The notes: generated by a model from the sequence alone, not told the origin. A stretch of DNA of 6,911 bases from Acidimicrobiia bacterium (GCA_009926705.1 RFOJ01000048.1:1-6911), one strand, 5' to 3'. Shown: positions 1 to 5,757, counted from the stretch's first letter. Program-made: numbers and translations.

Positions 1-1
1 C

Positions 2-361
2 GATGTCGTCGTCGTGGGCACGGGCTACAACGACCGCATCGGCCCCGACTTCAAGGAAGCGGTCACGATGATCACTGACGAAGCGCGGCGTCAGGGCGTG
101 GAAGTTCTCTGGGTGAACTATCGCGAGGTGCGTCACGTGCGGGGGAAGGCAGAAGTGATGAATGAGCAGTTGACTCGATTCGACCGCAAGATCGACAACC
201 TGCACGTCGCCGATTGGAACTCGTTCAGTGCAGATGCGCAAGGCTGGTTCCGGCCCGATCGTCTGCACCTCATCGGGCCGGGGGCCAACCGACTCGCCGA
301 CTTGCTCAATGCCTCGCTCGCACCAATCTTGGCGGCGCGCGATGCGGCCACAGTGCCGTGA
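2..361 (+). CDS. SGNH/GDSL-type hydrolase, C-terminal part (5' end outside window)
   Basis: The reading frame is open from the first bases of the window (DVVVVGTGYND...), so the GTG at position 14 is probably an internal valine and the gene starts upstream. The GTGYND segment fits block III of SGNH hydrolases, whose Asn helps form the oxyanion hole. Near the C-terminus, WFRPDRLHLIGPGANRLA fits block V, with the Asp and His of the DxxH catalytic motif. Between them lies an alternating hydrophobic stretch (VEVLWVNYRE) typical of the parallel beta core. The catalytic Ser of block I would lie outside the window. This family hydrolyses esters; in actinobacteria such domains often act on cell-envelope acyl groups, sometimes fused behind a membrane acyltransferase, which cannot be judged here. 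Substrate unknown. It converges on glpX with a 40-base gap. Confidence 0.75.
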   Translation, partial: DVVVVGTGYNDRIGPDFKEAVTMITDEARRQGVEVLWVNYREVRHVRGKAEVMNEQLTRFDRKIDNLHVADWNSFSADAQGWFRPDRLHLIGPGANRLADLLNASLAPILAARDAATVP

Positions 362-363
362 TG

Positions 364-395
364 CAGCAGTGATGCTGTGATGAAGCGGTAGCTAC
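364..395. other. Short dyads between convergent genes (weak terminator candidate)
   Basis: The 40-base gap between the SGNH hydrolase gene and glpX holds CAGCA-GTGA-TGCTG (364-377), a 5-bp stem closed by a GNRA-type tetraloop, and the 8-base palindrome GTAGCTAC (388-395). Neither is followed by a T tract on either strand. The position between two converging stop codons suits a terminator, but the stem is short, so this is only a candidate. Confidence 0.25.
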
Positions 396-401
396 GGGCG
401 C

Positions 402-1394
402 CTAACGGAATTCGAGCGAGGAGTATTGGCCGATTCGGTCGGCACGGTGTCGCGTGTCGATGGTGCGGATTGTGCCACTGCGTACGCGCATGACCAGGCT
501 CTGCGACGTTGCCCCGTACGTGTCGTAGCGAACGCCGCGCAGTAGGTCTCCGTCGGTCACGCCCGTTGCAGCAAAGAAGGCGTCATCGCACTGCACCAAG
601 TCGTCGGTGGTGAGCACACGATTCATGTCGATGCCCGACGCCCTTGCTAACGCTCGATCTTCTTCGCCGCGCGCCCACAAGAGCCCCTGGATCTCGCCGC
701 CGAGAGCCTTGATGGCCGCGGCCGAGGTGACACCTTCGGGGGTGCCTCCGATGCCCATGAGCGCGTCGACGCCAGTCTGCGGCCACGCTGCAGCGATTGC
801 GCCGAAGATGTCGCCGTCGGAAATCAGCTTGATTCGGCATCCAGCCGATCGAATCTCTCCGACGAGGTCATCGTGTCGCGGTCGATCAAGTACGACGATG
901 GTCAGTTCATTAAGAGTCTTGTGTTTTGCACGGGCAATCGCGTCGAGGTTGTGCCGCACCGACTTGGTGATGTCGATCGCGCCGCGAGCATCTGGGCCGA
1001 CGGCGATCTTGTTCATGTACACGAAGGGACCAGGGTTGAACATCGAACCACGCTCGGCGACGGCGATGACGCTCAGTGCGTTGCCGCGCCCGAGCGATGT
1101 GAGCGTCGTGCCGTCGATGGGGTCGACCGCCACGTCGGTCACGGGCTTACTACCGTTGCCGACGTGCTCGCCGTTGAAGAGCATCGGAGCTTCGTCCTTC
1201 TCGCCTTCGCCGATGACGACAACGCCGTCCATGTTGACGGTGTCGAGCAGGTTGCGCATCGCATCCACTGCCGCGCCGTCGGCGGAATGCTTGTCTCCGC
1301 GGCCCACCCACTTTGATGCCGCGAGTGCGGCCGACTCGGTGACGCGAACGAGTTCCATCGCCAAGTTGCGATCGGGCTTCTTGGAGAGTGGCAC
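402..1394 (-). CDS. glpX: Class II fructose-1,6-bisphosphatase GlpX
   Basis: Hydrolyses fructose 1,6-bisphosphate to fructose 6-phosphate and phosphate, a metal-dependent cytosolic step of gluconeogenesis. The full family signature is present. Counting from the GTG at 1394: GRGDKHSADGAAVDAM with D39, IGEGEKDEAPM with E63, DPIDGTT with D91 and D94, and GIGGTPEG with E220. These match the metal and substrate ligands D33, E57, D85, E88 and E213 of E. coli GlpX; the fourth is Asp here, as I recall for the mycobacterial enzyme. The 330-aa length is normal. The ATG at 1358 is rejected as start because the conserved PDRNLAMELVRVTE precedes or spans it. A TTG at 1403 is the alternative, but neither start has a clear Shine-Dalgarno, while TATTTT lies 7 bases before the GTG. 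The gene is divergent from the duplicated-domain gene. The large antisense frames over it are shadows. Confidence 0.96.
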   Translation of the reverse strand: MPLSKKPDRNLAMELVRVTESAALAASKWVGRGDKHSADGAAVDAMRNLLDTVNMDGVVVIGEGEKDEAPMLFNGEHVGNGSKPVTDVAVDPIDGTTLTSLGRGNALSVIAVAERGSMFNPGPFVYMNKIAVGPDARGAIDITKSVRHNLDAIARAKHKTLNELTIVVLDRPRHDDLVGEIRSAGCRIKLISDGDIFGAIAAAWPQTGVDALMGIGGTPEGVTSAAAIKALGGEIQGLLWARGEEDRALARASGIDMNRVLTTDDLVQCDDAFFAATGVTDGDLLRGVRYDTYGATSQSLVMRVRSGTIRTIDTRHRADRIGQYSSLEFR

Positions 1395-1401
1395 CGCCCC
1401 C

Positions 1402-1407
1402 AAAATA
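1402..1407 (-). promoter_or_regulatory. Candidate -10 element of leaderless glpX
   Basis: On the minus strand TATTTT (1407 to 1402) ends 7 bases before the GTG at 1394. A TANNNT hexamer at this distance is the usual layout of leaderless actinobacterial transcripts. It overlaps the alternative TTG start at 1403, so the two models exclude each other. No good -35 is visible 17 bases upstream. Confidence 0.45.
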
Positions 1408-1425
1408 GCCCACGCCGAGCCGTAC

Positions 1426-1431
1426 TAGCGT
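1426..1431 (+). promoter_or_regulatory. Candidate -10 element TAGCGT, leaderless gene at 1439
   Basis: TAGCGT ends 7 bases before the GTG at 1439, and no Shine-Dalgarno lies between them. The same hexamer sits at the same or nearly the same distance before the GTG starts at 1871 and 3266. It is back to back with the glpX element, giving a compact divergent promoter region of under 50 bases. Confidence 0.5.
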
Positions 1432-1438
1432 TCGCCTC

Positions 1439-1843
1439 GTGACCGAATGGGACCCGAAAGATCCTGATGCGCCAACGGTTCGCTACGACTTGGGTGATTG
1501 GTCGGTGGATGAGCGGGTCGAACTGGTGGAGATGCTCGCAGATGCTGAGATTCGTCACGACTGGGACGGCAACGAACTGATGGTGCCGGCCGAGTGCGAA
1601 GCAGTGGTCGACGCGATGATCGAAGACGTTGAAGACGACGATGCCGATCACGACGCACCCAAGGCCCTCACTGGTGACTTGGAAGAGTTCGAGCTTGACG
1701 GATGGACTCCGGCGGATCGTATGGAGTTCGCGGCAGTGCTCGTCGAGCGTGGCATCGGGCACCGTTGGGAAGACGATCTGCTCGTCGTCAGCGTGGATGA
1801 TGCCGACGCTGTTGAAGACCTGCTCGATGAGTTTGACCGCTAA
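1439..1843 (+). CDS. Small acidic protein with a tandemly duplicated domain, function unknown
   Basis: A 134-aa soluble protein very rich in Asp and Glu, with no signal peptide or membrane segment. I do not recognise a named family. It consists of two copies of one domain of about 48 residues (roughly 16-62 and 84-133) joined by an acidic linker (EDVEDDDADHD). The copies share W, R, H and W at identical spacing: W21, R26, H40, W42 and W89, R94, H108, W110. Each copy reads as a helix (DERVELVEML / ADRMEFAAVL), a strand after the H-x-W, and a second helix (EAVVDAM / ADAVEDLL), so a small alpha/beta fold is likely. This resembles small binding or regulatory domains rather than an enzyme. The GTG start is chosen because it opens the frame and TAGCGT lies 7 bases upstream. 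A hairpin spans its stop codon. Confidence 0.85.
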   Translation: MTEWDPKDPDAPTVRYDLGDWSVDERVELVEMLADAEIRHDWDGNELMVPAECEAVVDAMIEDVEDDDADHDAPKALTGDLEEFELDGWTPADRMEFAAVLVERGIGHRWEDDLLVVSVDDADAVEDLLDEFDR

Positions 1844-1850
1844 AGCGGTC
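1835..1850 (+). terminator. Perfect hairpin spanning the stop codon (possible terminator)
   Basis: GACCGC-TAAA-GCGGTC is a perfect 6-bp inverted repeat whose 4-base loop contains the TAA stop of the duplicated-domain gene. There is no T tract after it, so it is not a classical intrinsic terminator. It lies 7 bases before the TAGCGT element of the next gene, where termination or transcript-end protection would make sense. Confidence 0.4.
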
Positions 1851-1857
1851 GTCTCAG

Positions 1858-1863
1858 TAGCGT
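1858..1863 (+). promoter_or_regulatory. Candidate -10 element TAGCGT, leaderless J-domain gene
   Basis: TAGCGT ends exactly 7 bases before the GTG at 1871, the same arrangement as at 1426-1439. The 7-base spacer (TCTGCGG) leaves no room for a normal leader with a ribosome binding site, which favours a leaderless transcript starting at or next to the GTG. Confidence 0.5.
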
Positions 1864-1870
1864 TCTGCGG

Positions 1871-2590
1871 GTGAATACCGACGATTCACAGTTGCTCGCC
1901 GAAGTCGAGATCTTTCACTCGCGCACGCATTCGCCAACCAGACGCCTGTCGCTTGGTCACCTAGTGTTGCCGGTCGACCCAGCCCCTGGTTTGGGTGGGT
2001 TGCTGCTGGGCGGCATCGTGGCGGCGCATCTCCCAGAGGTCGAAGAAGACCTCGTTCCAGACATACATCGCTTGGTGCTGCAAGTCGACCGCGGTGACCG
2101 TGTGGTGCAGCCGCGACTGCGACACCGGTACCAGATCGACAGGCAGGGTCTCTCGCGAAGCCGCCATCGCCTCGTCGGTGACGGAGAGCGATTGAGCTAC
2201 GAGTTCGAGACGAACGGCAGCCCGTTGCAGCAAGTGCTCGGTGCCATTTACTCGCTCGAACGCCTTGACGTGCTGGCGCGGCACGCTCTGACGCCGGTGA
2301 TCCACAAGGCAATGCGCTGGCGCGGGCCAATTGCCGCAGAGTTCCTCGCATATCTCGCCGGCACCGCAACGTCGTCGATCACTGCGATGACCGACCCGCG
2401 AGCATGGGCGCTTGAAATGCTTGGGTTCCCGGCAGGCACCGTGAGCCCGTCGAAGCGCGACGTGCAACGCAAGTACCGCGAGAGCCTTCGTGACGTGCAC
2501 CCGGACCACGGCGGCGATGCCGGCGAGGCGGGGCAGCGAATCGAGCAACTTGGCGAGGCGCGCCGCGTGCTGCTTTCGTCACTCGCATGA
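1871..2590 (+). CDS. J-domain (DnaJ-like) protein with uncharacterised N-terminal region
   Basis: The 239-aa product carries a J-domain at its extreme C-terminus (about 176-239): AWALEMLGFP, a basic helix KRDVQRKYRESLRDV, then the HPD motif at 210-212 followed by HGGDAGEA and a final helix. HPD is the signature by which J-proteins stimulate the ATPase of Hsp70/DnaK, so a co-chaperone role in the cytosol is expected. There is no Gly/Phe region or zinc-finger domain, so it is not DnaJ itself. The first 170 residues match no domain I know: a hydrophobic patch at about 41-53 (LGGLLLGGIVAAH) is too weak to call a membrane segment, and 60-115 looks rich in beta strands. Start chosen at GTG 1871 from the TAGCGT element. 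The 3' end is 22 bases from the next gene. Confidence 0.85.
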   Translation: MNTDDSQLLAEVEIFHSRTHSPTRRLSLGHLVLPVDPAPGLGGLLLGGIVAAHLPEVEEDLVPDIHRLVLQVDRGDRVVQPRLRHRYQIDRQGLSRSRHRLVGDGERLSYEFETNGSPLQQVLGAIYSLERLDVLARHALTPVIHKAMRWRGPIAAEFLAYLAGTATSSITAMTDPRAWALEMLGFPAGTVSPSKRDVQRKYRESLRDVHPDHGGDAGEAGQRIEQLGEARRVLLSSLA

Positions 2591-2612
2591 CACTTCTGCG
2601 CATGCTTCTGAA

Positions 2613-3254
2613 GTGATTCGCGGTGTAGTTCTCTTTCCGGGTGCTGGCTCGAGTGCGAGCCACGCCTCGCTCGTCGCACTCGACCGTGCATTACAGCCGC
2701 TCAAGGTTGAACGCGTCGACTTTCCGTATCGCGTCGCGGGTCGCCGTGTGCCAGATCGCGCGCCCGTCCTAGTGCGAGCCGTGCGCGATGCTGTGCAGCA
2801 CGCATGTGAAAACTGGTCGTGTGCATCGACCGACGTGGTGATCGGCGGGCGCTCGATGGGTGGTCGGATGTGTTCGATGGCGGTGGCTGGTTTCGATGGC
2901 AACGACAAAGTCACCCAACCCGCAGAACCACCGTTGCGCGTCGCTGGCTTGGTATGCCTGAGCTACCCCCTTCATCCGCCAGGACAACCCACCAAACTGC
3001 GTGTCGCGCATTTGCCGAGCATCAAGGTGCCGTCACTGTTCGTGAGCGGCACTCGCGACGAATTCGGCTCGCCCGATGAGCTTCGTGAACATCTCAATGC
3101 GGCGCCGAGCGAGCCGCGACTGCACTTCGTAGAAGGGTCACGTCACGATCTTCGCGGCAAAGACGAGCTGGTCGCGCGGGTCGTCGCAGAGTGGGTGGCC
3201 AGTCTCGGCGACACCCCCGGTTCGACAGAATCTGCAGAGACTGCGCGCGAGTAG
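2613..3254 (+). CDS. Tex30/KANL3-type alpha/beta-hydrolase
   Basis: A 213-aa cytosolic alpha/beta-hydrolase. Visible landmarks are an N-terminal strand and oxyanion loop (VVLFPGAGSSASH), the nucleophile elbow GGRSMGGRM with Ser81, then LVCLSYPLHPPGQP, the acid SGTRDEFG with Asp149, and GSRHDL with His178. The GGKSMGGRM-like elbow, the YPLHPPG segment and the GTRDxFG segment fit the Tex30/KANL3 branch, a compact single-domain group with no lid and mostly unknown substrates. The frame is open further upstream to 2490, but those residues overlap the J-domain coding region and look random, so GTG 2613 at the start of the first beta strand is preferred. No Shine-Dalgarno is seen; CATGCT at 2601-2606, 6 bases before the GTG, is a poor -10 match, so read-through from the J-domain gene is possible. 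Its stop codon is part of the next promoter hexamer. Confidence 0.88.
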   Translation: MIRGVVLFPGAGSSASHASLVALDRALQPLKVERVDFPYRVAGRRVPDRAPVLVRAVRDAVQHACENWSCASTDVVIGGRSMGGRMCSMAVAGFDGNDKVTQPAEPPLRVAGLVCLSYPLHPPGQPTKLRVAHLPSIKVPSLFVSGTRDEFGSPDELREHLNAAPSEPRLHFVEGSRHDLRGKDELVARVVAEWVASLGDTPGSTESAETARE

Positions 3255-3257
3255 CGT
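3252..3257 (+). promoter_or_regulatory. Candidate -10 element TAGCGT, leaderless DUF554 gene
   Basis: TAGCGT ends 8 bases before the GTG at 3266. Its first three bases are the TAG stop codon of the hydrolase gene, so the promoter overlaps the preceding coding end. It is the third copy of this hexamer at a start in the window; by eye I found no other TAGCGT on the plus strand. Confidence 0.5.
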
Positions 3258-3265
3258 CGTCACCC

Positions 3266-3964
3266 GTGCGCGGGCTCGGAACGCTCATCAACACCGCCCT
3301 CGTGATCGCAGGCAGCGGGCTCGGAGTGCTCGTCGGCGACCGGATTCCCGAGCGAATGCGTACCACGCTGCTGCAGGTCATCGGTCTGGTCACCATCGCG
3401 CTGGGTGTGAGTGACGCCATCGAAACCCGCAACATGGTGTTTCCGTTGGTCGGCATGGCAGTTGGTGCATTGATCGGCGAGGCGCTGCGCATCGAAGACC
3501 GCATCGAAGCCTTCGGCTCGTTCTTGCAGCGTCGCTTTGATCGCGGCACTCATGACGGCGAGAAGTCGTTCGTGAAAGGTTTCGTCACGGCCTCTGCGTT
3601 GTATTGCATCGGGCCGCTCACGGTGCTCGGCGCCATCGAAGACGCAACTGGTGACACCCCGCAGCTCTACATCATTAAGGGTCTGCTCGACGGCTTCGTC
3701 TCGATCATGTTCGCTGCCACGTATGGCATCGGGGTGGCGTTCAGTGCCATCTCGGTATTCGTCGTGCAGGGCAGTCTCACGCTCGGCGGCACGGGCCTCG
3801 ACGCGGCATTAGACGACCGCATGCGAACCGAATTGTTCGCGGCCGGCGGACTGGCGGTGATCGGCATCGGTCTCAACTTGCTGCAGATCACCAAAATTCG
3901 CCTCGCAAACTTGCTGCCGGGTCTCGTTCTCACGCCGGTGCTCGTCGCGATCTTCGCGGTGTAG
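3266..3964 (+). CDS. DUF554 family integral membrane protein
   Basis: A 232-aa polytopic inner-membrane protein of the DUF554 (YqgA/YdfK-like) family. Hydrophobic segments lie at about 5-24, 35-50, 57-73, 105-125, 138-168, 192-208 and 212-231. Conserved family stretches are visible: LGTLINTALVIAGSGLGVLVG at the start, YCIGPLTVLGAIEDATGD at 113-130, and IIKGLLDGFVSIMFAATYGIGVAFS followed by QGSLTL. The family's biochemical role is unknown; transport is often suspected. The frame is open upstream to 3191, but those 25 residues are polar and Arg/Cys-rich, while DUF554 proteins begin right before the first membrane segment, so GTG 3266 is chosen, in agreement with the TAGCGT element. It ends flush against the 405-aa gene on the other strand. 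Confidence 0.93.
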   Translation: MRGLGTLINTALVIAGSGLGVLVGDRIPERMRTTLLQVIGLVTIALGVSDAIETRNMVFPLVGMAVGALIGEALRIEDRIEAFGSFLQRRFDRGTHDGEKSFVKGFVTASALYCIGPLTVLGAIEDATGDTPQLYIIKGLLDGFVSIMFAATYGIGVAFSAISVFVVQGSLTLGGTGLDAALDDRMRTELFAAGGLAVIGIGLNLLQITKIRLANLLPGLVLTPVLVAIFAV

Positions 3965-5182
3965 TTAGTCCCAAACCTCGGGCTGACGCTCGACCGTTGA
4001 TGGACGTCGACGACGTCGGGTGCGACGTGCAGGAAGTGCATCTTCTGCTGCGAATGGTTCGAGAACGCCGCGCAGGCGGCCTGCTTCGCGCACCAGGTGT
4101 CGCAGACGGTTCGCCAACGAGTGCAGATTGTCGGGGAAGAGATCAATCGCCGAAGTGACCGCACCGTCCGCGTACCACAGACGAACGACCGATCCGCCTT
4201 GGTTGTGGCAGTTGATCTCACGGAGAAGTTCTGCGCTCTCGTTGCAGTCGCGCGTGATGATGGTGGACAACCTCACCATCGGAGTCTCGTCGGACTCACG
4301 CTGGAAGAAGTCGAAAGACACCGTCACACCATCAAGTCGCACGCCGATGAGACCGCTCTCAGTGGTCTGGTGCTCGAATTTCTCGTGCTCAAGAACCCGC
4401 AAGACGCGCTCGTGCAGTTCAACGACCGGAACCTTGGTCATCTTTGCGATGATGTGGTACGTGTCGCTGCGTAACTCGATGTGGTGCGGTTCGCTCGAGT
4501 CGAATGAGATGGTCCATGTGGAGTCGCTGTCCACGCACTGGAAGATGACCGCCAGAAAATCAGGGTCGACGTTCACCACTGCGGTACCCGAAGTTTCTGC
4601 GCTGGTCGTTCCGCGCATCGGGTAGAGCTTCGCCGACGTCCAGTCGCTGTACGCCTGGAATACGCCGTTGCTGATCTCGACGGTGAAGTGATCGGGACTC
4701 GAGACGTCTTCATCGTCGCCCGAGAGTCCTGCCTCAAACGGTGCGTTCGCGCCAGAGAAGAACGTCCACTTGAGATTGCTGCCGCCGAGGGTTGCGCTCG
4801 CCCGCGATGGCGACCACTTCACCGACGGAGTCGGGGGAATCGCCACCATGGAACATGTTGCGGTTTGCTTGCCGAGCGAGGAGTGCGCAGTGATGACGTC
4901 GCCCTCGACAGTGAGTGTGATGTCGCCGTTTGCCGCGTTCTGACGCCCCGCGTTCGCCAGGATCGTGAGGGGGATGAGATACGCGCCGGTGAACGACGCG
5001 GAGTCGCCGTTGATGACGACAGACAACTCATCGGTGGAGATGGTCCACACCCGACGACCGTGTGCACAATGCGCGATGACACCCGGAATCGCCGTGCCCT
5101 CCATGCGCAACATCCAGATGACGTCGAAAATCTTGGTGAGTTCGCCCGTCTCAACGAGACCGAGGTCGATGGTCTGCTTCAT
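3965..5182 (-). CDS. Putative sliding-clamp-like / YbjN-like fusion protein
   Basis: A 405-aa soluble protein. Residues 1-250 read as two beta-rich repeats resembling DNA-clamp (DnaN/PCNA-like) domains: GRRVWTISTDELSVVINGD, a LIPLTILANAG helix, and ITLTVEGDVITAH at about 33-113, then FTVEISNGVFQAYSDW, VNVDPDFLAVIFQ, WTISFDSS and HIIAKM at about 166-248. Residues 255-372 match a YbjN/type III secretion chaperone-like domain: VLRVLEHEKFEHQTTESGLIGVRLDG, strands ending VVRLWYADGAVTSAIDLF, and a last helix NRLRHLVREAGRL. A basic tail (R386-R393 with one Thr) may contact nucleic acid. The clamp assignment is by pattern and is the weaker one; YbjN-like is firmer. The ATG overlaps the upstream stop as ATGA, with an AAGAAAG ribosome-binding sequence 9 bases before it, implying translational coupling. 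Confidence 0.8.
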   Translation of the reverse strand: MKQTIDLGLVETGELTKIFDVIWMLRMEGTAIPGVIAHCAHGRRVWTISTDELSVVINGDSASFTGAYLIPLTILANAGRQNAANGDITLTVEGDVITAHSSLGKQTATCSMVAIPPTPSVKWSPSRASATLGGSNLKWTFFSGANAPFEAGLSGDDEDVSSPDHFTVEISNGVFQAYSDWTSAKLYPMRGTTSAETSGTAVVNVDPDFLAVIFQCVDSDSTWTISFDSSEPHHIELRSDTYHIIAKMTKVPVVELHERVLRVLEHEKFEHQTTESGLIGVRLDGVTVSFDFFQRESDETPMVRLSTIITRDCNESAELLREINCHNQGGSVVRLWYADGAVTSAIDLFPDNLHSLANRLRHLVREAGRLRGVLEPFAAEDALPARRTRRRRRPSTVERQPEVWD

Positions 5183-5538
5183 TGGTTGCCGCTTTCTTGT
5201 GAGGTGCTCGGGATGTTCGCCCGCGAGTAGCCGACGGGGGTTGCGCGAATCTGGTCGGTGACGTCACGCATCCAGTTGTCGGACACGTTGCCTGTCGAAT
5301 TCGCGACAGGGACGGTCGTCGCAGTGATCGGTTGTGCACGGTGCGACTCCGCAATGATTGCCAACCAGTTGGTGAGTGCGCGTACTTGGCGCGCGTCGAT
5401 GGAAATGATGACGTGTTCGCCGTCGATGCGAACCGAATCGGAAGTTACGAGTGAACCGAGACCTGCATCAGATGCCGCAGTGAGCAACTGACGAAGTGCG
5501 CTCGCAGAGATGCGTGCGGTCGGGTCGGGTGATGCCAT
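5179..5538 (-). CDS. 119-aa protein of unknown function, coupled to the clamp-like/YbjN gene
   Basis: I do not recognise this family. The 119-aa product has a structured first half: helix SALRQLLTAASDAG at 13-26, strand SDSVRIDGEHVIISID at 33-48, and helix ARQVRALTNWLAIIAESH at 49-66. From about 70 it is rich in Thr, Ser, Asn and Gln and probably disordered, apart from NWMRDVTDQI at 88-97. There is no signal peptide, membrane helix or cysteine. The start at ATG 5538 is decided by GGAGG 5 bases upstream; a longer reading from 5610 would run through the hairpin leader and is rejected. The gene overlaps the 405-aa gene by 4 bases, so the two proteins are likely made together and may interact. 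Confidence 0.8.
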   Translation of the reverse strand: MASPDPTARISASALRQLLTAASDAGLGSLVTSDSVRIDGEHVIISIDARQVRALTNWLAIIAESHRAQPITATTVPVANSTGNVSDNWMRDVTDQIRATPVGYSRANIPSTSQESGNQ

Positions 5539-5543
5539 CAGTG

Positions 5544-5548
5544 CCTCC
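5544..5548 (-). promoter_or_regulatory. Strong Shine-Dalgarno GGAGG
   Basis: On the minus strand GGAGG stands 5 bases before ATG 5538. It fixes the start of the 119-aa protein and shows that this operon has a leader, unlike the leaderless-looking genes on the left of the window. Confidence 0.8.
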
Positions 5549-5572
5549 AGGTGACTGAGTAGAAACGGGGGA

Positions 5573-5596
5573 CGACACCGTAGATGACCGGTGTCG
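5573..5596 (-). repeat. Perfect 8-bp inverted repeat, operator or leader hairpin
   Basis: CGACACCG and CGGTGTCG are perfect complements separated by 8 bases, 34 bases upstream of ATG 5538. The spacing of the arms suits either a dyad operator for a dimeric regulator or an RNA hairpin in the leader. On the minus strand it is followed by TCCCCCGTTTCTACT, which is not a good T tract, so a terminator is less likely. Confidence 0.5.
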
Positions 5597-5603
5597 CGTG
5601 GAA

Positions 5604-5647
5604 GTGGCACCCGACGGCCGAAAGGAGAAACCTCCGTCGAGTGCCAC
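5604..5647 (-). repeat. 14-bp stem hairpin, fully paired only in minus-strand RNA
   Basis: Arms 5604-5617 (GTGGCACCCGACGG) and 5634-5647 (CCGTCGAGTGCCAC) pair over 14 positions with a 16-base loop. The one non-Watson-Crick position (5611 with 5640) is an A-C mismatch on the plus strand but a G-U wobble in minus-strand RNA, so the structure favours the minus-strand transcript. Inside the loop AGG and CCT can add 3 pairs. It lies 110 bases beyond the regulator-like gene's stop and upstream of the 119-aa gene, so it may be a terminator of the former or a leader structure of the latter. No T tract follows. Confidence 0.55.
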
Positions 5648-5757
5648 TGCGATGCCTACGCACGGAACGCGGCAGGGAGTGTCGTCATCGGGTGGTCGTG
5701 TGGCCATGACGTGCGCTAGCCGTCCGGTGCAGTCGTGCCGAGCCGACCACCGCAATA

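Larger units (their letters stand above)
5539..5757. other. 219-base intergenic leader/terminator region
   Basis: No convincing gene lies here. Frames crossing it (for example 5468-5755 on the minus strand and 5598-5963 on the plus strand) run through the hairpins and into neighbouring genes and show no domain-like sequence. The region holds two inverted repeats and the GGAGG of the 119-aa gene. A minus-strand TAGGCA (5658-5653), 5 bases before the long hairpin, could be a -10 placing the hairpin at the very 5' end of the transcript, but this is weak. Confidence 0.5.

Noticed and set aside
607..1428. 273-aa open frame on the plus strand over glpX
   Set aside because: It is antisense to a clear, fully conserved glpX. 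Its Ser/Pro/Arg-rich translation shows no domain and is a typical high-GC shadow frame.
1139..1762. 207-aa minus-strand frame across the glpX / duplicated-domain boundary
   Set aside because: It overlaps two better-supported genes in other frames and has no domain-like sequence.
1961..2548. 195-aa minus-strand frame opposite the J-domain gene
   Set aside because: The plus strand codes a clear HPD-containing J-domain here; the antisense translation shows nothing recognisable.
2490..2612. Longer N-terminus for the alpha/beta-hydrolase
   Set aside because: It would overlap the J-domain coding region by about 100 bases, and the extra residues are not hydrolase-like; the fold starts at GTG 2613.
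3191..3265. Longer N-terminus for the DUF554 protein
   Set aside because: The extra residues are polar and overlap the hydrolase gene; the first membrane segment begins just after GTG 3266, which also has the TAGCGT element.
4097..4474. 125-aa plus-strand frame opposite the YbjN-like domain
   Set aside because: Shadow of the 405-aa gene, whose translation shows consistent domain structure.
5539..5610. N-terminal extension of the 119-aa protein
   Set aside because: It would translate the inverted-repeat leader; GGAGG 5 bases before ATG 5538 decides the start.
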